Part shown: one piece after another, positions 44,800 through 56,589 of the stretch
Layout: each line of letters begins with the position of its first letter
Position numbering within the stretch: the first letter of the stretch is position 1
Assembly (NCBI GenBank): GCA_947579665.1
Contig: OX388351.1
Coordinates: 63,186,939 to 63,250,938 of the forward strand
Origin: Sympetrum striolatum
Taxonomy: Eukaryota; Arthropoda; Insecta; Odonata; Libellulidae
DNA length: 64,000 nucleotides
Direction of reading: 5' to 3'
Notes under the pieces: model-generated
What the model saw: only the letters and a program-made list of their open reading frames with translations
Databases searched by the model: none
What the model was told of the DNA's origin: nothing
Made by a program: the position numbers and the translations under genes

Positions 44800-46290
44800 A
44801 AAAATCACCTCCAACCGCAGATGGAAACATTTTTCACAAGTTATGAAAGAAGGCGAAAAAGTTTCCCTTCTGAATGGAGCACTCGTGCTGAGAAAGAAAG
44901 TTTCGGCGTGGGCGCCCTTACCTTGACCGGAATGCAGGATCGTAAAGAAGAAGAGCAGGGACAGCATAGTGGAGACTGCCGGGGTGTTGCATGGAGGCAG
45001 GGGAGAGAAACTTCCGGTGGAAGCCAGACGTAGGCGCCGACCCATCTTTCGACCTCACAAACGATTCCACTTCCTTATCCAAGAGAGAGAGAGAGAGAGG
45101 TTTCCTTATATTTCCCTCTGTTCCTTTCCTCTTTCACGGGCAGCTACGGGAACATCACTGGCGGATACGTCACTCCCTCTTCGGCACTCCCCTTTGCGGT
45201 AAAAACCTCTTCATAAGCCCCTTTTTCTCCTGTCGCCCACGCGGAGTGGTGATTTAGGCGACTTATGCGCGACTCATTTCTCGCGGGCAAAACCCTTTAC
45301 GACTCGCCGGGAGTTACGGCCGGTCCGTGCGGGAAAAAGTCTGCAAACTTGGGCGAAATACCGCGGTCCCCCAGGAGCGGGAAGCTTCCCCTTTGTTTTC
45401 CCAGCGAAACTGATAAAAACAGCCGCGGGGGACGCGGAAGAGATTTTCTAAAAACAACAAAAAAGTTCCGGAAAATTTCCTCTTGCGAGGATCACCTGTT
45501 CTCGGAGGTACCTCTGCATGAACAGGAAAAAGTATCCACCTCTGGTATCGTAAACAAAATCACACGAAGGAAAGCGATAACAACTACCTAGGAATCAAAA
45601 CACTAAGAACGTGAGTTAGAAAAGGGGTCTGGACTTGGGTTAACTCTTCTTCAGTTCGATAGTAAACTTCCTTTAAAAGGGAACTCGGCTATGTTGATGA
45701 CAAAGTTCTCGGTTTCTATATAAACAAATGGGAATTTCGGTAATAAAATGGACTAATTTGAAGGGAACACCTATCCTACACCTTACTTGTATTCACCAGT
45801 GGATGAACCTACAGTTCTAGTGGGGCTCCAAACCTTTCGCGGCGCGTATCAGCACGTTCCGAGCACAGAGAGAGGCGGCGAAGACCCTGTCTGCAGCGGT
45901 TTCGCGACGAGACTGCAAAAGCCTCCACGAGAGAAGAATCGCGTGTTTGGAACGGAGGCGTCGGAGGGGAGTGTGGTAAGGGGTGGGGGTTAGGGAGACA
46001 TCTATAAACTCGGACCTCCCCCCATACCACAACACGGTCCCCTCCCGTGGCTCCTAGCAGGTGGAAGCCGAATGTATACCGAAGGGGGGGTCGCGAGGGG
46101 AAAGGGGTTCGATCCTGCGCAGCTGAATCTCTCCAAGAATATTTCCCCTACAGACTACAGTGCCCTCTACGATTGTGTGGACTTTCAGGGAGTTGTTGGC
46201 GAAGCGTTGAAGAGGAATGATCGTTCCGTTTCGCGGTCATACGATACTTATGGATTCGATGATTTATTCTTAAATATGATACTATTATAA
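44800..46290. other. Largest GC-rich, CpG-containing island of the window (about 1.5 kb)
   Basis: Composition changes abruptly near 44,800 and returns to AT-rich near 46,290. CpG-dense parts lie at 45,150-45,480 and 45,830-46,130. It contains a (GA)n microsatellite at 45,083-45,099 and a G-run cluster at 45,968-45,992. A 108-codon ATG frame (45,265-45,591) and several frames of 68-93 codons are present; none matches a known family, and opposite-strand frames overlap. This is the best single candidate in the window for a promoter or 5' exon, but no TSS, splice or domain evidence is decisive. Confidence 0.45.
45083..45099. repeat. (GA)n microsatellite
   Basis: About 8 uninterrupted AG dinucleotides inside the GC-rich island. 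GA repeats can bind GAGA-type factors in insects; that role is inference. Confidence 0.85.
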
Positions 46291-47026
46291 CTTTATAAGT
46301 AAAACAGCATTAGACTATTATATTCGCACTAATGAAATTGAACTCGGATATACAACTATCCCACGACCTTGGAACTCCACGAAAAAATCAATTCATTTTA
46401 AGGAATTCTGTAATATCGATAAAATAAAATACTTAACCCTCAGTGACTCGAACGTACTCCAAAGTATTTTTTCTGATAAATGTTAATCATATGTATTTAC
46501 TTAACTGATAGGATAAGGTTACTCCATATTTCTCATCAGAAGATACATTTGGTTTAGTCGTTTTTCGCACGTGGTACCCTCTAGATTCCAAGGTAGTCTT
46601 TCGTGAAATATTATTTAGCTCTGTACTATATATGATTCCTAGTCCTAATTGGAAGTAAACAAATGGTGTTTAATGATATTTTAATTCTTTTTCTAATACA
46701 ATATTAACTGTTCGATTTCTATAAAAATATCGTGGCTAAGGGGTTTAAAAATAGGGGCTACCCTAATTTCGTTTAATTTATCAAGTTAATAAACCATTTG
46801 TATTACGAAAAAATAATAAATGGTTATTTATACTGTTTAGTCTGAAATCTTCACACCTATCTATTTGGGCAGAATAAACGCCGAATTATAAGTATTTTGG
46901 TAATTACAATGAATATCGCGTCGCATTATTACATTTAAAAAACTGTTTTATCCAATAATCATAATTATTGGAAGTAAAGTTTGTCTTATTGGAATTAGGA
47001 ACCAAATCTCTCTTATAACTCAGGAA

Positions 47027-47058
47027 CCACCTGAAGAGCCAATTATTGGCTCAGGTGG
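47027..47058. repeat. Hairpin, possibly a retroelement 3' end
   Basis: CCACCTGAAGAGCC (47,027-47,040) pairs with GGCTCAGGTGG (47,048-47,058) with two bulged/mismatched bases and a 7-nt AATTATT loop. A T-rich, ATT-rich tail follows (47,100-47,140), the pattern of a non-LTR element 3' UTR. No ORF was found upstream. Confidence 0.4.
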
Positions 47059-48069
47059 ACCTTAAAGTATATCTTGAAAATGGATCTCCTGTATATTACT
47101 GTATTATTATTATATTTTTTTTATTGTTGTATTTTTTCATGTATACTACTGATTTAATTTAATGTAAATATACTTACTAAAAGGGATAATTGTATATAAT
47201 CAAAAAAGTAATAAAAAAACTCGAATCCGGCTAATACAATGGAGAAGTCACGAACAGCAAGTTACTGTATTAAAGGATGGTGTATTTGGTGTACTGTGTA
47301 CCTCGCGAGAGAAAATGTGTCCTAAGAATTCAGTTCTTTAAAGTAATTATATATAATAAATTACATTGTAAATCACAAGAATAAGCCATTAACATGCTTC
47401 AAATAATTTGGTTAAAATCATGAAATACTGATATACTCAACTAGTTTCTGCTATCTAGTGAAATTGGAGAATTTTGCTCATTTTGTTGGATACATCAAAT
47501 TTTAATAATGCTCTAGGTTATGCCGACAAATAATAATCGGACAAAAATATTCGAGGATGAAAATTTTATGGAAATTCACAAGCACATACCCGTTTGTCGA
47601 TCACGTGAGTTCACCTAAATAAAGACAAACAGATTTTCTACGAATCTCCTATCTATTTTAATGCTCGAAGGGGGAAAATCATCTTAAATTTATACATAAA
47701 AGAAAATTCAACCTTCCCTTATGTGATCCATTCTTATTTGAGATTAAAGAAATAAAAAAAAGATGACTGATCCTAGTAAAAATCAATGATTGGGAAGATG
47801 TTTGTGGTTATAGTAGACTGAGCAGAAACTCGGAAGGGCTTGTGCCGTAGGATGAGAACCCAGTATGAAAATACCTGTGATAGACTTTTGAAAACCTATT
47901 ATAGCTACCATGAGATTGCTAACATACGGCTCGGACTTTTTAGTGAGGTACCAGAAAATCTGACGCAAATGACAAAAATTATCATTCACAAGGAATTAAC
48001 TCATGGAAAGTCGAGAGATAATATCAAGTAGGAAATTACATTTAGAAACAATATAATTGCAATAAAGAT

Positions 48070-48084
48070 GATATATATATATAT
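48070..48084. repeat. (AT)n microsatellite
   Basis: A short run of about 7 AT dinucleotides. Confidence 0.85.
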
Positions 48085-49674
48085 GAAAACTTTTTACTAA
48101 GCATGTAAAAGAGTTAACAATGCTGAGGAATAATTCTTTCTGAACGTTATGTTTGGAAAAATAAAATGTTGGGAAAATATGACAAATAAGTCCGAATTTA
48201 TTTCATAATATTATACTCATTTTGATTAATAAAACTCTAAATTATGGAATTGAATGGAAAATACAGCATCAAATTAAAAATGTGGACACACAGGATATTA
48301 ATCCAAAACAACCAGCTATCATAGCAAAGCATGCCAAGAGGTAGTAGATAATTGTCATCCAAATAGATTTTAATTCAAACTTCATGAATGTATATGATGA
48401 AATATAGGAATACTTGTATAGTATTCCTCACAAATTGAGATTGCATGGGTTTAGAACTATTTCTTAAAAATATTTAAAAATTTTGTTCTGGAACTTTAGA
48501 ACTTATGAAACTTTATAAATCAATTATTTTTGAAGATATGTAATCAAAGGCATGGGACAAAAACTTTAACCATGATTTCTATAAATATGAAAGTCGATTA
48601 AGGCAGACGTTGGCCAAGTTTGTCCGTTTCTAGAGTGCGAAGCTTGTTCATGAATAATGCGAATCCTTCTAGGATAAAGGCCTCACTACGCATGTGAACT
48701 CCGGTTCTACTGCGATAATCAGCCTATTAACCCAGAAGATAGAAATAGAAGTACAGTCCACTGGGAAACACAACAGTGGAATTACGAACATAATGGAGAG
48801 CTAAATATTTTTAAACCCAGCAGGAATTCTCTCACAAGATGGAACTAAAGGCCCATATTTTTAAATTACAGCAATTAGCTTGAGCAAATTCATGCTGGAG
48901 TGTTTACTTTAAATATTGAGGAATTCCATCGAGAGAAAATAATATGGAAAAACATGATTCATTATTTTAAAATATGTGCTTTATTGTGCTTTTATGATGT
49001 TTTTGATATTATGAGGCTCATCAAGAGCAACTTTATATGTATATGAATATAAATGAAATTTCATATTTTTTATGAGACAATAAAATTATCCGTGACAACA
49101 TTTTTTGTTGAGCTCTTTTTGCCTAGGAATAAAGATCGAAAATTAATGGTTTGAAAATAATTAAATACGTCCAACTAAACGTGAATATAATCATTAAGAG
49201 GTTGAATCGGTTACGTTATAATTTGCTTTAGGACATTAATTATTTCGTAATAACGTATATCCACAGGCATTGCATATGTGAGCATGCCTAAGAAATTAAT
49301 TTCGTCCACACAAGGCATATCTGGTCAGGTTGCGGGAATGATTGTGTTCCAGTGATCGTAATGGAATTAAAAATCTTCTGCAGCTTATTGGTGCTGAAGA
49401 GGTCAATACGCTAAGCGCAAATTACCTGTTCATACTACAGAGAGGCATTGTGTTTCTGTTAATAAGCATGCATAATACATGTACTTAATTGAGTTAATTA
49501 TCCATCACAGTCAATGTGTAACACTAAAACTAAATTTACTTATGAATAACGTTGCAGGTGGCTTTTTTATGCATTCATTCATGAGTTTTCTACATTTCGG
49601 TAGTCCATGTACAATCAAAAATCCCTATTAAGCAAGATCTCTTCATTTTCTTATAGTTAATCCCATCTCTTATG

Positions 49675-50285
49675 TTATCCAACAACATTTTCTCTCTCTT
49701 TCCCTCTGTTTTTCCCCTGAATCCCTTCCTCAATTACAACCTTTACTAATCCCTCTCCCATCAATATTTGACCCACCCAAATCTTGTGACGATGCTTAAT
49801 CACATCAATTAAAGCCCTCTGCTCCACAATCATCTCTAACACCTCCGTGTCCGTCTTGCTCTCCACCCAACTTACTTTTTCCATTCCACGCCATACCCAC
49901 ATTTTGAAGGCCTCCAAACGTTTGACATCTTCCTTTCTTAAAAGTTCACGTGTCGCACCCATTAAGCAATACACACCAAACCAAGGATTTCGCCAATATT
50001 TTCCTGATTCCTTTGTCAAGACCTTTAGTCTTCAATTCCTTACGATTCATAAGGACATCCTCGGTCAAACCTATCCTTTTTCGAATCTCATCTTTACATC
50101 TTCCATCCCACGAAATTGTGCATCCTAAGAAAAAAAATCTTTCCACCTGCACTAGTTTTTTCCCATCCACCCTTATCGTTAACTTAGATTTCTTTCCCTT
50201 AATGAACCTCAATACATAAGCTTTATTTACATTAATTTTCATTCCTAACTCCCTTGCTTTATCGTGAAGAACATTTACTAATGTT
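49675..50285 (-). pseudogene. Non-LTR retrotransposon reverse-transcriptase C-terminal region, copy 1
   Basis: Minus-strand translation reads KINVNKAYVLRF..., FFFLGCTISWDGRC..., SLVWCVLLNGCDT, then LLRKEDVKRLEAFKMWVWRG, MEKVSWVESKTDTEVLE and KIWVGQILMGEGLV. These are the thumb/connection blocks (LG..I..DGR; LRKED..RLEAFEMW.WRRMEKISW) typical of endonuclease-reverse transcriptase ORFs of non-LTR elements; the clade (RTE-like or related) is not certain. A TGA replaces the expected Trp at 49,946-49,948, and an extra T just after it shifts the frame, so the ORF is dead. The catalytic YADD box is absent (5'-truncated). Confidence 0.82.
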
Positions 50286-50289
50286 TACT

Positions 50290-50465
50290 AATTATGCATA
50301 CAATTTTGTAACTAATTTATGCATATAAATGTGAAATTTTCGTTATCTATTTTATGATAACCTAAATAACTGGTTTGTTCCCCATAACCTTGCTATCCTT
50401 GCATACCCCTTACCATTGACAGGTATCCGTACAAATTTTCATAAGTTCTCTTTACTTGAATAATA
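50290..50465. other. Unassigned AT-rich spacer
   Basis: Lies between the retrotransposon fragment and the SINE tail; nothing recognised. Confidence 0.5.
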
Positions 50466-50467
50466 TG

Positions 50468-50535
50468 AAAAGGAAAGGGTAAATTGCACATAAGGGCGTC
50501 CGCCCAGAAAAAATCCCAAGGAAAACGGACTTGAA
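50468..50535 (-). mobile_element. SINE family 1 tail fragment
   Basis: Plus-strand landmarks GAAAGGGTAAATTGCACATA, AAGGGCGTCCGCCC and CCCAAGGAAAACGGACTTGA are the reverse complement of the body at 21,570-21,640. The tRNA head is missing. Confidence 0.8.
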
Positions 50536-50854
50536 AATAATTGTTTTACAGGACGTCTTAGGAACTAAGTTATCTTTTTCGATCATCGTTTATTTGTCCT
50601 CTTCACTCCTACGAATTACTTTAAAACGCAGTATGCTATCTTTAGCTCAAATTATTGTCATTTATCAATAATGCACGCCAAAAATTGTATGTAATACTCC
50701 TAATACTACTAGTGATAAAGTGTTATATGGATAAATACCTACCAATCTTCCTTGTCTTCATATGTAAACATTCTGTAACAAGAATAAAGCAAAGCGGCTG
50801 CTGATGGTTATGTTATATATAAAAACAGCTCCAAAACCATCAAAAAACTTGCAA

Positions 50855-50902
50855 AGCGGCTATACGTATTTTGACTTCCACGAAGTCATCGTCAGGCTAA
50901 AG
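50855..50902 (-). ncRNA. Hammerhead-like motif, inactivated (copy 2)
   Basis: Minus sense: CTGACGA core (50,895-50,889), extra T, stem II GACTTC/GAAGTC with a 3-nt loop (50,887-50,873), then AAAA where GAAA is expected, stem III ATA/TAT with a 2-nt CG loop (50,869-50,862) and A at the cleavage position (50,861). Same architecture as the intact motif at 21.2 kb, including the extra T and the 3+2+3 stem III. The G12-to-A change should abolish activity, because that guanine is catalytic in hammerheads. Confidence 0.6.
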
Positions 50903-50909
50903 TCTGCAA

Positions 50910-52550
50910 AGAAATGCATTTTATATATTATGCAACAAGCTGAATTATTTTTTTTATATAGAAGTAACAAGGAGTAGAGTTGAATTTACTATGAATATTT
51001 TTTCAGTGCAAACTCCCAAAAAATATTAAGATATTTCTTGAATAGCGATGATAAGTAACAATTTCACAGCAAATAATTATTCTTTGTAGTTTTGCAACAA
51101 TCTTACGGTTTATAGAACTTCAATGCTTTGTAGAACAGTTTAGAAGTACTCATGTACAGTATAGTACTGCAAACGTAAACTATAGGTTAAGTTTTCTGTT
51201 CGGTGTTCTCCGAAGTTTGAATAATGTTATGTTCACCCACTCTGCTGATTTGAAATAACGGTTCTTCTTGTCCTCTGTTCTATCAACTTTCAAGTAAAAT
51301 CTCTCTCTTCGAAGTTAAGGTTTTGTTGCAACTGATGGAAACAGCAGTGAGATTATATTTGTTAAGCCTGAACTCGTAAGCTCTTTAATTACACTCTATA
51401 ATAAGCAATTTATGTTGTGAATGTAAAGACATTCCCATCTTGCAGTAACTACATAATTTATAGCTTATTCTTATTAAATATCACATTTATCGGACTATGG
51501 AATTCTCAGAGATAGCGTGTTTTAAAATATAGAAAAGCATTTTGCTAATTTAGAAACAATACGCCTTGAGATAAGAGAACATTTCAAAAAAAGAGTACTA
51601 AAGAGTGAAATTGTTGTACTTGTTTGAAGCGGAAACACTGGTTTATTTACAAAGTTTCCTATAAATGGCAGGTTTATTTGAAAAGTTAAATAAAGTCAAA
51701 GGCAGAAAGTGTGATTTAGCTGATTACAAAATTCGATGTGGCTGAAAATTTGCTGTATTTCCAAATATAACAAAACAAATGGCACATTTTTATCACTTTA
51801 AATTTTGTCCAGAAATTTTCAAATGCACCTCTCATTTTTGGTACGTATTTTATATGCATATTATAGTCTTGGGAATTGACGAATTAAAATATTGATAGCT
51901 TTATTTTAAATATAATTTTGATAGTTATGATACTACTTGACGGAAATAGTAACTTTCTTTTTTTATTGTTTTTATATAAATGTACCTCTTTAGATGTATA
52001 GGTTTTAATTTTTAAGAACATGTGTAAAGAACACACATTTTTTTCATATTAAACTACTTCCACTTTTTTGTATTTCGTAATCTAAAAATTGCAACCCCAA
52101 AACAGGTTTTAGCCTCAGGGGACCTATACCCATCTTCATATCTGTGTTTTTTATATTATTTTGAAATATTTAAATTTAAGGATTTTTACTTTTATATTTT
52201 TATAGTTGAGTTATTTGAAGTCAGATACTGCCTACCAAAACCTCTAGTATTCAAGAAGCGACGAAATTGTATAAGAACAGTATCCAAGGACCGTATTTAT
52301 GCTTGAGATGGTGATCAACGATGGTATGAAGAGAAATAAAGAGCTCCTTTGTCTCCACCAAAAGAATAATATTTTACGAAAAATAGTTACGAAAATCAAA
52401 CCTAGCATTGTAAAAATCAAGAGAGGCGATCCCAGCAGAAAGACGAGTTCCTTCTTTGCTTTATAACGTATAGAAACGGGAGTAATGATCAAAATATACC
52501 TCCTGCTATTTCCATATCCTTATGCGTAACTCCCAATGGAATAACCGAAG
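50910..52550. other. AT-rich stretch, no supported feature
   Basis: An 82-codon hydrophobic minus frame at 52,244-52,492 is unassigned. Otherwise nothing. Confidence 0.55.
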
Positions 52551-52559
52551 GCTTAGTTG

Positions 52560-52990
52560 TGTATCACCACCGTGAGATGAATAGTCGCGAAACGACGTGG
52601 GAATCGATGGATCGATATTGTTCGACGGGGAAATTGAATTTCGGGAAGATGCGTCGACGGAGCAAACGGAAGCGTTGTCAGGGAAAAAGGGTTTCCAAGG
52701 GGAAAGGAGGAGGCCAAAGGTGGGCCTTTCTTCCCGAAAAGTAGAATTTCCTTAGCTCGGAATACCGCGGAATTCGAGAGAAGTTTCAAGGTCACAGCGT
52801 GGCGTGAAGAAAGACGGGTATGCAAAAGGAAGGAAGGCGAAGAAAGGTGGTGATGAGAAAGATACTCGCGAAGATGCTGGAGGGACGGGAGCGGTGTTGG
52901 GAAAGTGAGAATGGAGAAAAAAGACGCTTGAGAGGAAAGAATACAAGAGGGTGCCGAGCGGAGACGAATTTATGCTATCGGAGACTGCGC
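52560..52990. other. GC-richer, purine-biased island
   Basis: CpG-containing at 52,560-52,700, then strongly G/A-biased on the plus strand to 52,960. Overlapping frames in all phases (61-90 codons) reflect composition. No gene called. Confidence 0.4.
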
Positions 52991-52999
52991 AAAGATCTG

Positions 53000-53820
53000 A
53001 TGAAAGCCTTCTTTGACAATTATCATAACATTATAGATATATCTCACAGAGTAGGCCGTCATATTTAAAAATTCTGACTTAACGAAAATGTTTTTCATTA
53101 AACAAAGGCTTTACGAGCAACTCAGTAACTTTAGTAAAATTTAATGTGTTTGTGAAACATTTGTTTTATTTAACAGTTTTTCGTTTGATAGAAAAAGGAT
53201 TTTATTTGGCGAAAATGAGACCTTCAAGTTCCATCTTCCATTTGACTTATACAAATGTTAAATGTACAAATGATAAAATACAAATCTATACTTATATTAA
53301 AATAGAAACTTATATCTAGAAATAAAATCATTTAGATATATAATAACATTATTTTACTGTATAATAACAAAACAAGCTACTATACCTTTATAATTATATA
53401 ATTCATTATTGCAATAAAGGTATAAATACTTTTCACGTTATTTTTATGATGAAGGCCTACTTCAATATCTAGGCTGGATTTGTAGCTTCTATGAGTATCA
53501 TAGCTTTTTAATTATCAAAATATATTTTTGCTTGTTACAATGTATATAACAGTTATATTTCAATTCAGTTTTAACTCCCACCGTTTCATAATTATCCTCT
53601 TTCTTCTTCATAGCATTACATTTCATTATCTCCTCCCTGAATCAAATTTTCAATACTATAGACAAAAATAAACTTATTTTACCTTATCAACAAAATTCTT
53701 CCATTGATAAACTATCAAGAAACCTTTTCCTAAGAATTCTTAGAGTAGTCTCAATAAAATCTAATAATCATTTCTTTTATATTATAATAATCTACTACAT
53801 TGACTCTCCTGATTTCGGTT
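53000..53820. other. Very AT-rich stretch
   Basis: Local AT-rich imperfect repeats lie at 53,250-53,420 (ATAAAATACAAAT / ATAATAACA types). No gene. Confidence 0.6.
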
Positions 53821-53829
53821 CACTTTTTA

Positions 53830-54735
53830 ATGTATCGGGCTCTACATAGGTTGTCTATGTCTATGTACGAACCCTGCAAGCCGCCTTTCGACGTGTGGCA
53901 GGGGGTGCAAGCACCTTGACTCTATTTTCCTAAACGGTTGCTTTCGCGTATACTTCGCGGAAAAAATGAATTTCTGAAACGATTCGTTCTAGAATCTATT
54001 TCCCTAATCTTTCGGGCAGTATCAGAACGGCCCATATAACAGGGGGGTCGCATTATATCGGTTACATCATCTGAAAACTTAATTTCTCTGAACTTATTTA
54101 ATAAATTAATCCTTTGAATTTTTCTTCTATCTTCTAATGATTCCCATCCCGCGTCCTGTAACATATGAGTGACGCACGCTGTTTTATCGTAGCAATTCTT
54201 TACAAATCGTATCGCCTTTCGTTGTACTTTTTCTAAATCCCGAATATGACATTTCTCGGTGGGGTCCCATACACTACATGCATACTCAAGGTGAGGCCTA
54301 ACTAACGCTAAGTAACATCGCTCGCGAACTTTTTCTTCGCTCCTACCGACTATTCTTTTGACGAAGCCGAGTTTCTTAAGTGCTTTTCCACATATATTTC
54401 GGATGTGGGCACTCCATGATAGATTATTCGTGAGTGTTACTCCAAGATGCTATACCGATTCTACTGTCGTTAGGTTTACCCCTCGGAGGCTATAAGGATA
54501 ATCATTTATTATAGATTTACTTTCGAAGAAGTTAACTACCGAACACTTTTCTATATTAAGCTCTAATTGCCAATCATCGCACCAGTTCATAATTCTATCT
54601 AAATCGTTCGAAAGGGTTAATCTATCCTCTGAACTAACTATTTCCCTGTAAATGACTGTGTCGTCTGCGAATATCCTAACATTGTTTTCAATGTGGTTGC
54701 TGAGGTCGTTGATATATAAACATATAAGTTGTACC
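53830..54735 (-). mobile_element. CR1-like non-LTR retrotransposon, 5'-truncated copy
   Basis: About 0.9 kb at the 3' end of a CR1/L3-type LINE: reverse-transcriptase ORF from just before the catalytic box to the stop, then a 3' UTR with the block CCCTGCCACACGTCG (53,900-53,886) and short TACATAGACATAGACA repeats (53,863-53,848) as the tail. A second, older copy is at 7,095-7,300. The 5' break falls near 54,720-54,740. Confidence 0.85.
53922..54735 (-). pseudogene. CR1-like reverse-transcriptase fragment with one in-frame stop
   Basis: About 270 codons in a single frame. It begins near LYINDLSNHIENNVRIFADD; the F-A-D-D catalytic box is at 54,671-54,660. It continues with MNWCDDWQLELNIEKC (primer-grip/thumb), HLGVTLTNNLSWSAHI, a P-HLEYA-xVWDP motif near 54,290, LEKVQRKAIRF, WESLEDRRK and a basic tail ending at TAG (53,924-53,922). 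The only interruption is a TAG at 54,452-54,450, where the family has Tyr/Lys before LGV. The absence of frameshifts suggests a younger insertion than the other LINE pieces. It cannot encode a full polymerase. Confidence 0.87.
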
Positions 54736-54739
54736 TATA

Positions 54740-55355
54740 TGTTTATGTTATCCCCAAACAAACCTTCCCTTTTCTATAGACAGTCTAATCTACATACTCT
54801 CCCCATAGATCCTTTCATAAATGTAGTGTTTTATGTTCATAGCTTTGTTTTAATATTAATACTGATAAGTTGATGTTCTTTAGTACATTCACCAAGTTGC
54901 ATATTTATTGCTTTGAGCTTGCTTTCAAATTGAGTATTCTTGTATATGAACCTGTTGAATAACAGAGGAAATAAGAAGGAATGCGTTACAGAAAAAATAC
55001 ATTGCTATCATAGCCAAGAAAAAGGCTAAAATAGTAGAGTAGATTCAACATTGATATATACGTTGCAATATATTAAATTATGTGGTCATTCTATCGATTG
55101 CAACAAATATATGAAAAAAGTTCGTTTGAATTATGTACTACACAAAATATCGTGTAAATATATGACATTTAAAGTCAGAGAGCCGCTAACTCTGATTATT
55201 TTATCTTCATGTAATAACATGCCCCTGAGACTAGCTATTGAAGTCATACTTCAAAAGTTGCTTATTAAATTAGGACTGGAATTGAAGATAGAAATGTAAA
55301 GAAATCCTGACAGTAATCAATATTTTAAAAGTAAAAAAAATCTTACCGTGATTTT
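54740..55355. other. AT-rich stretch, no supported feature
   Basis: An 82-codon plus frame (55,051-55,299) is unassigned; a tRNA head was not found. Confidence 0.55.
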
Positions 55356-55362
55356 CATTCAT

Positions 55363-55795
55363 TCATGAGAGATCCCCCTCGGTAGGTTCATGTGCAATCA
55401 GAAATTGAAAAATCTCCTTTACTTCCTGGTAGTTTACCCCGCCCTTTAAGTCATCCAACATCTTCTGTATTTGTCCTCCCCTATTTTTTATTTTTTTTTT
55501 AATTCTACCCTCAATTACTTTATTTAGAAGGCCATCTCCTTTCAATATTTGACCCACCCATTACTTCTCTCGAAGTTTAATCACTTCAATTTTAGCCCTC
55601 TTATCCCCAACCGTCTCCAGAACCTCGGCGTTTGATTTTCTCATAATCCAACTTACTTTTTCCTTCCCCCGCCACACCCACATTTTGAAGGCCTGCAAAT
55701 GTTTGACTTCCTCCTTTCTCAATGTCCATGTTTCACACCCATATCACACTCCAAACCAAGGATTTAATCAACCTTTTCTGATTCCAACGCGATTT
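55363..55795 (-). pseudogene. Non-LTR reverse-transcriptase C-terminal region, copy 2
   Basis: Minus-strand translation gives YGCETWTLRKEEVKHLQAF, KMWVWRGKEKVSW, NAEVLETVGDKRAKIEVIKL, a stop (TAA at 55,563-55,561) and WVGQILKGDGLLNKVIEG, collinear with copy 1 at 49.7-50.3 kb. A frameshift also separates the upstream KSLVWSV block. It ends with ...MLDDLKGGVNYQEVKE, extending further 3' than copy 1. Same strand as copy 1 and about 5.6 kb away. Confidence 0.82.
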
Positions 55796-55799
55796 ATTG

Positions 55800-56540
55800 A
55801 TTTTTGCATCACAAATAAACCGATCTAAGTACTTCTTGAGGATGACGAGCATTCATATTCAACTGAAATATACTGATGAAAGTGTCTCAGTACTTTTCAT
55901 TGAGAGCCCTCTCGGAAGAGGCCCTATTGCGTCTCATTGCAAATCCGCCCCTGGTGCCGAGTTGATAAAGGAAAAGTTTTGAAAGAAGAAGGAGGCAGGA
56001 AAAGGAAGAGGGTGAAGATGGGAAGGAATCGGAAATAAAAGCCAAAGAAAAGAAAGGGAAAGCAAAAGTGAGGGAAAAAGATAAATTGGTGGGCTGACAT
56101 TTTCCCTCGTAAGCGTGTCATAATTAAACTCATTGAAAATTGGCTACCAAAGAAAAAATCCCTTAATGAGCGATCGTTTCAAGGAAAATTTAGTGGCGAT
56201 TCATTTATAAGGCTTTTGAAAACTTTAATGACTGCTTTATCAGCTTGTTATCTTGGGAGCGTCCTTAAAATTGTGTCTTGCGAAATTAGTAAATTGAGTG
56301 GAATGGTAATCTCGTTAAAGAGGAGGCTTTTAGATGTTTCCGTCTTTATTTGGGATTATAACTAATGTATTGAACAGCAGCATTTATTGCAAAAATACAT
56401 ACAGTGGAATCACCAATAAGTTCGCGTCTGATCACTTAAATATTAGTTCATGAAACACTTTTCCAAGCTAGAAACGTTTAGGATAAAGCGATTTAACGAA
56501 TGACTAACTGTATTTTGGTAACAAAGTTCTGCAAGGATTG
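55800..56540. other. Unassigned stretch with a purine-rich tract
   Basis: 55,978-56,085 is almost pure purine on the plus strand (GAAAGAAGAAGG type). The rest is AT-rich without recognised features. Confidence 0.55.
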
Positions 56541-56545
56541 GTGTT

Positions 56546-56581
56546 GGTGGTAGAGTGATCACAGGTGGTAGAGAGATCACA
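56546..56581. repeat. 18 bp tandem duplication
   Basis: GGTGGTAGAGTGATCACA is followed directly by GGTGGTAGAGAGATCACA, one mismatch. Confidence 0.85.
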
Positions 56582-56589
56582 CACCCCAT

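Larger units (their letters stand above)
46300..49660. other. AT-rich stretch with a terminal hairpin remnant
   Basis: No gene supported. It contains the hairpin at 47,027-47,058, an (AT)n run at 48,070-48,084 and otherwise unassigned sequence. Opposed 68- and 63-codon frames at 47.8-48.0 kb overlap each other. Confidence 0.55.

Noticed and set aside
45265..45591. 108-codon ATG frame in the GC island
   Set aside because: No domain, no splice or promoter evidence, and neighbouring frames in conflicting phases; noted only as part of the island.
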